Source of the DNA: Chloroflexota bacterium
GTDB lineage: Bacteria > Chloroflexota > Anaerolineae > Aggregatilineales > Phototrophicaceae
Assembly (NCBI GenBank): GCA_011523615.1
Contig: WTGJ01000027.1
Span: forward strand, 645,333 to 709,332
DNA length: 64,000 bases
Reading direction: 5' to 3'
Shown here: positions 63,285-64,000 of the stretch, in pieces
Numbering within the stretch: the stretch's first letter is position 1
Layout of the letters: every line of letters begins with the position of its first letter
Program-made: the position numbers and the translations under genes
Notes under the pieces: generated by a model
Database searches by the model: none
Told to the model about the DNA's origin: nothing
Seen by the model: only the letters and a program-made list of their open reading frames with translations

Positions 63285-64000
63285 ATGTCATTCCAACGAC
63301 CCAGTCTGCCGCGAGGCATGCGCGACCATCTGCCGGCAGAAATGCGGCGGCGAGAGCATGTTTTTGGCGTCATCACCCATCATTTCCAGCGTTATGGTTT
63401 TGAGCCATTGGCGACCCCGACCCTGGAAAAGCGTGAAACCCTATTGGGCAAATATGGCGAGGATGCCCAGCCGCTCATCTACCACGCACGCCACGAAATG
63501 GGGAAAGAGGAACTGTCGCTTCGCTATGACTTGACGGTCCCTTTGGCTCGCGTGGTAGCCATGCATGGTCACGAACTGCCGCTGCCCTTCAAGCGATATC
63601 AGCTGGCACCGGTTTGGCGGGCGGAGCGACCGCAGCGGGGTCGTTATCGCGAATTTTACCAATGCGATGCGGATATCGTCGGCAGTTCATCGATGGCCGC
63701 GGATGCGGAATTGATCGCTTTGCTTTGCGATGTGCTGGCATCTCTTGGGTTCGGGGCCAACGGTCCCAGTGTTACCATTCGCATCAACAACCGAAAATTG
63801 TTGCGCGGGATTGGCGAATACGCTGGAGTTGATGCCGCCCACCTGGCTGACCTGTATCGCAGCCTCGATAAATTCGAGCGCATCGGCGTGAGCGGGGTGA
63901 AACAAGAATTATCCGACCGGGGACTGTCCGCTGGGATCGTCCAACGTTTGGTGCAATTGCTCCTGCACAGTGGAGGAAACCGCCAATCTTTGGCTGCATT
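63285..64000 (+). CDS. hisS: Histidyl-tRNA synthetase, 5' part
   Basis: Class II synthetase, truncated by the window end after 238 codons without a stop. Visible: LPRGMRDHLPAEM, SLRYDLTVPLARVVA (residues about 78-92) and class II motif 2 RAERPQRGRYREFYQCDAD. The HisRS-typical block reads RYDLTVPLAR as in eukaryotic/archaeal enzymes, where most bacterial HisRS read RPEGT. The HisZ regulatory subunit is unlikely because the motif 2 Arg and GRYREF are intact. The start ATG at 63285 lies 14 bases after the DinB-like gene. Confidence 0.9.
   Translation, partial: MSFQRPSLPRGMRDHLPAEMRRREHVFGVITHHFQRYGFEPLATPTLEKRETLLGKYGEDAQPLIYHARHEMGKEELSLRYDLTVPLARVVAMHGHELPLPFKRYQLAPVWRAERPQRGRYREFYQCDADIVGSSSMAADAELIALLCDVLASLGFGANGPSVTIRINNRKLLRGIGEYAGVDAAHLADLYRSLDKFERIGVSGVKQELSDRGLSAGIVQRLVQLLLHSGGNRQSLAA

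Noticed and set aside
1-64000. tRNA, rRNA, CRISPR arrays, insertion sequences and prophage genes
   Set aside because: Looked for direct repeats, transposase motifs and tRNA-like cloverleaf ends in the intergenic gaps, all of which are short; none was convincing.

Overview
The window is a densely coded bacterial chromosome segment with no mobile elements, CRISPR arrays or RNA genes that I could see. It looks like a member of the Chloroflexota (Anaerolineae/Caldilineae-like). The reasons are an archaeal-type ProRS, a B12-dependent class II ribonucleotide reductase, menaquinone chemistry (MenG), a membrane-arm nuo cluster with two NuoM genes, a divergent dcw cluster and no outer-membrane genes. 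The assignment is an inference from gene content, not from a marker search. No gap between genes exceeds about 150 bases.

Layout. 1-3.6 kb (+): end of dnaK, then dnaJ, prmA and menG. 3.6-11.8 kb (-): infA, rpsU, rpsA, a phosphoribosyltransferase, rocA, pnp, rpsO and proS. These are translation and RNA-turnover genes, with a near-consensus promoter before rpsU. 11.8-15.7 kb (-): an exopolysaccharide-type sugar transferase, a family 2 glycosyltransferase and a murE-like ligase. 15.8-18.5 kb (-): the Fo part of ATP synthase only (atpZ/I, an enlarged subunit a, subunit c, and a b subunit fused to the delta C-terminal domain). 18.6-28.2 kb (-): nuoA-H-J-K-L-M-M-N, a membrane arm of complex I with a duplicated NuoM. 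28.3-31.8 kb (+): two tandem FemAB-like aminoacyltransferases and a serine hydrolase.

31.8-49.9 kb (-): a long division and cell-wall (dcw) cluster, rsmH-ftsL-ftsI-mraY-murD-ftsW-murG-(two CvpA-like membrane genes)-murC-murB-ftsQ-ftsA-ftsZ, followed by nrdJ and a YdcF-like gene. mraZ, murE, murF and ddl are absent from it. The protein in the ftsI slot keeps the class B PBP architecture but has lost all three transpeptidase motifs, while the partner FtsW keeps its catalytic HTD motif. This is the most striking observation in the window.

50.0-64.0 kb: uvrC (+), glycerate kinase (-), a KDPG-type aldolase and a DAG-kinase-like gene (+), fadA/fadN beta-oxidation genes (-), a HAD phosphatase (+), lpdA and a membrane Fe-S oxidoreductase (-), a DinB-like protein (+) and the 5' part of hisS (+, cut by the window end). 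fadA/fadN together with the membrane Fe-S protein suggest fatty-acid oxidation feeding electrons to menaquinone, hence to the respiratory chain whose proton circuit is closed by the nuo and atp products.
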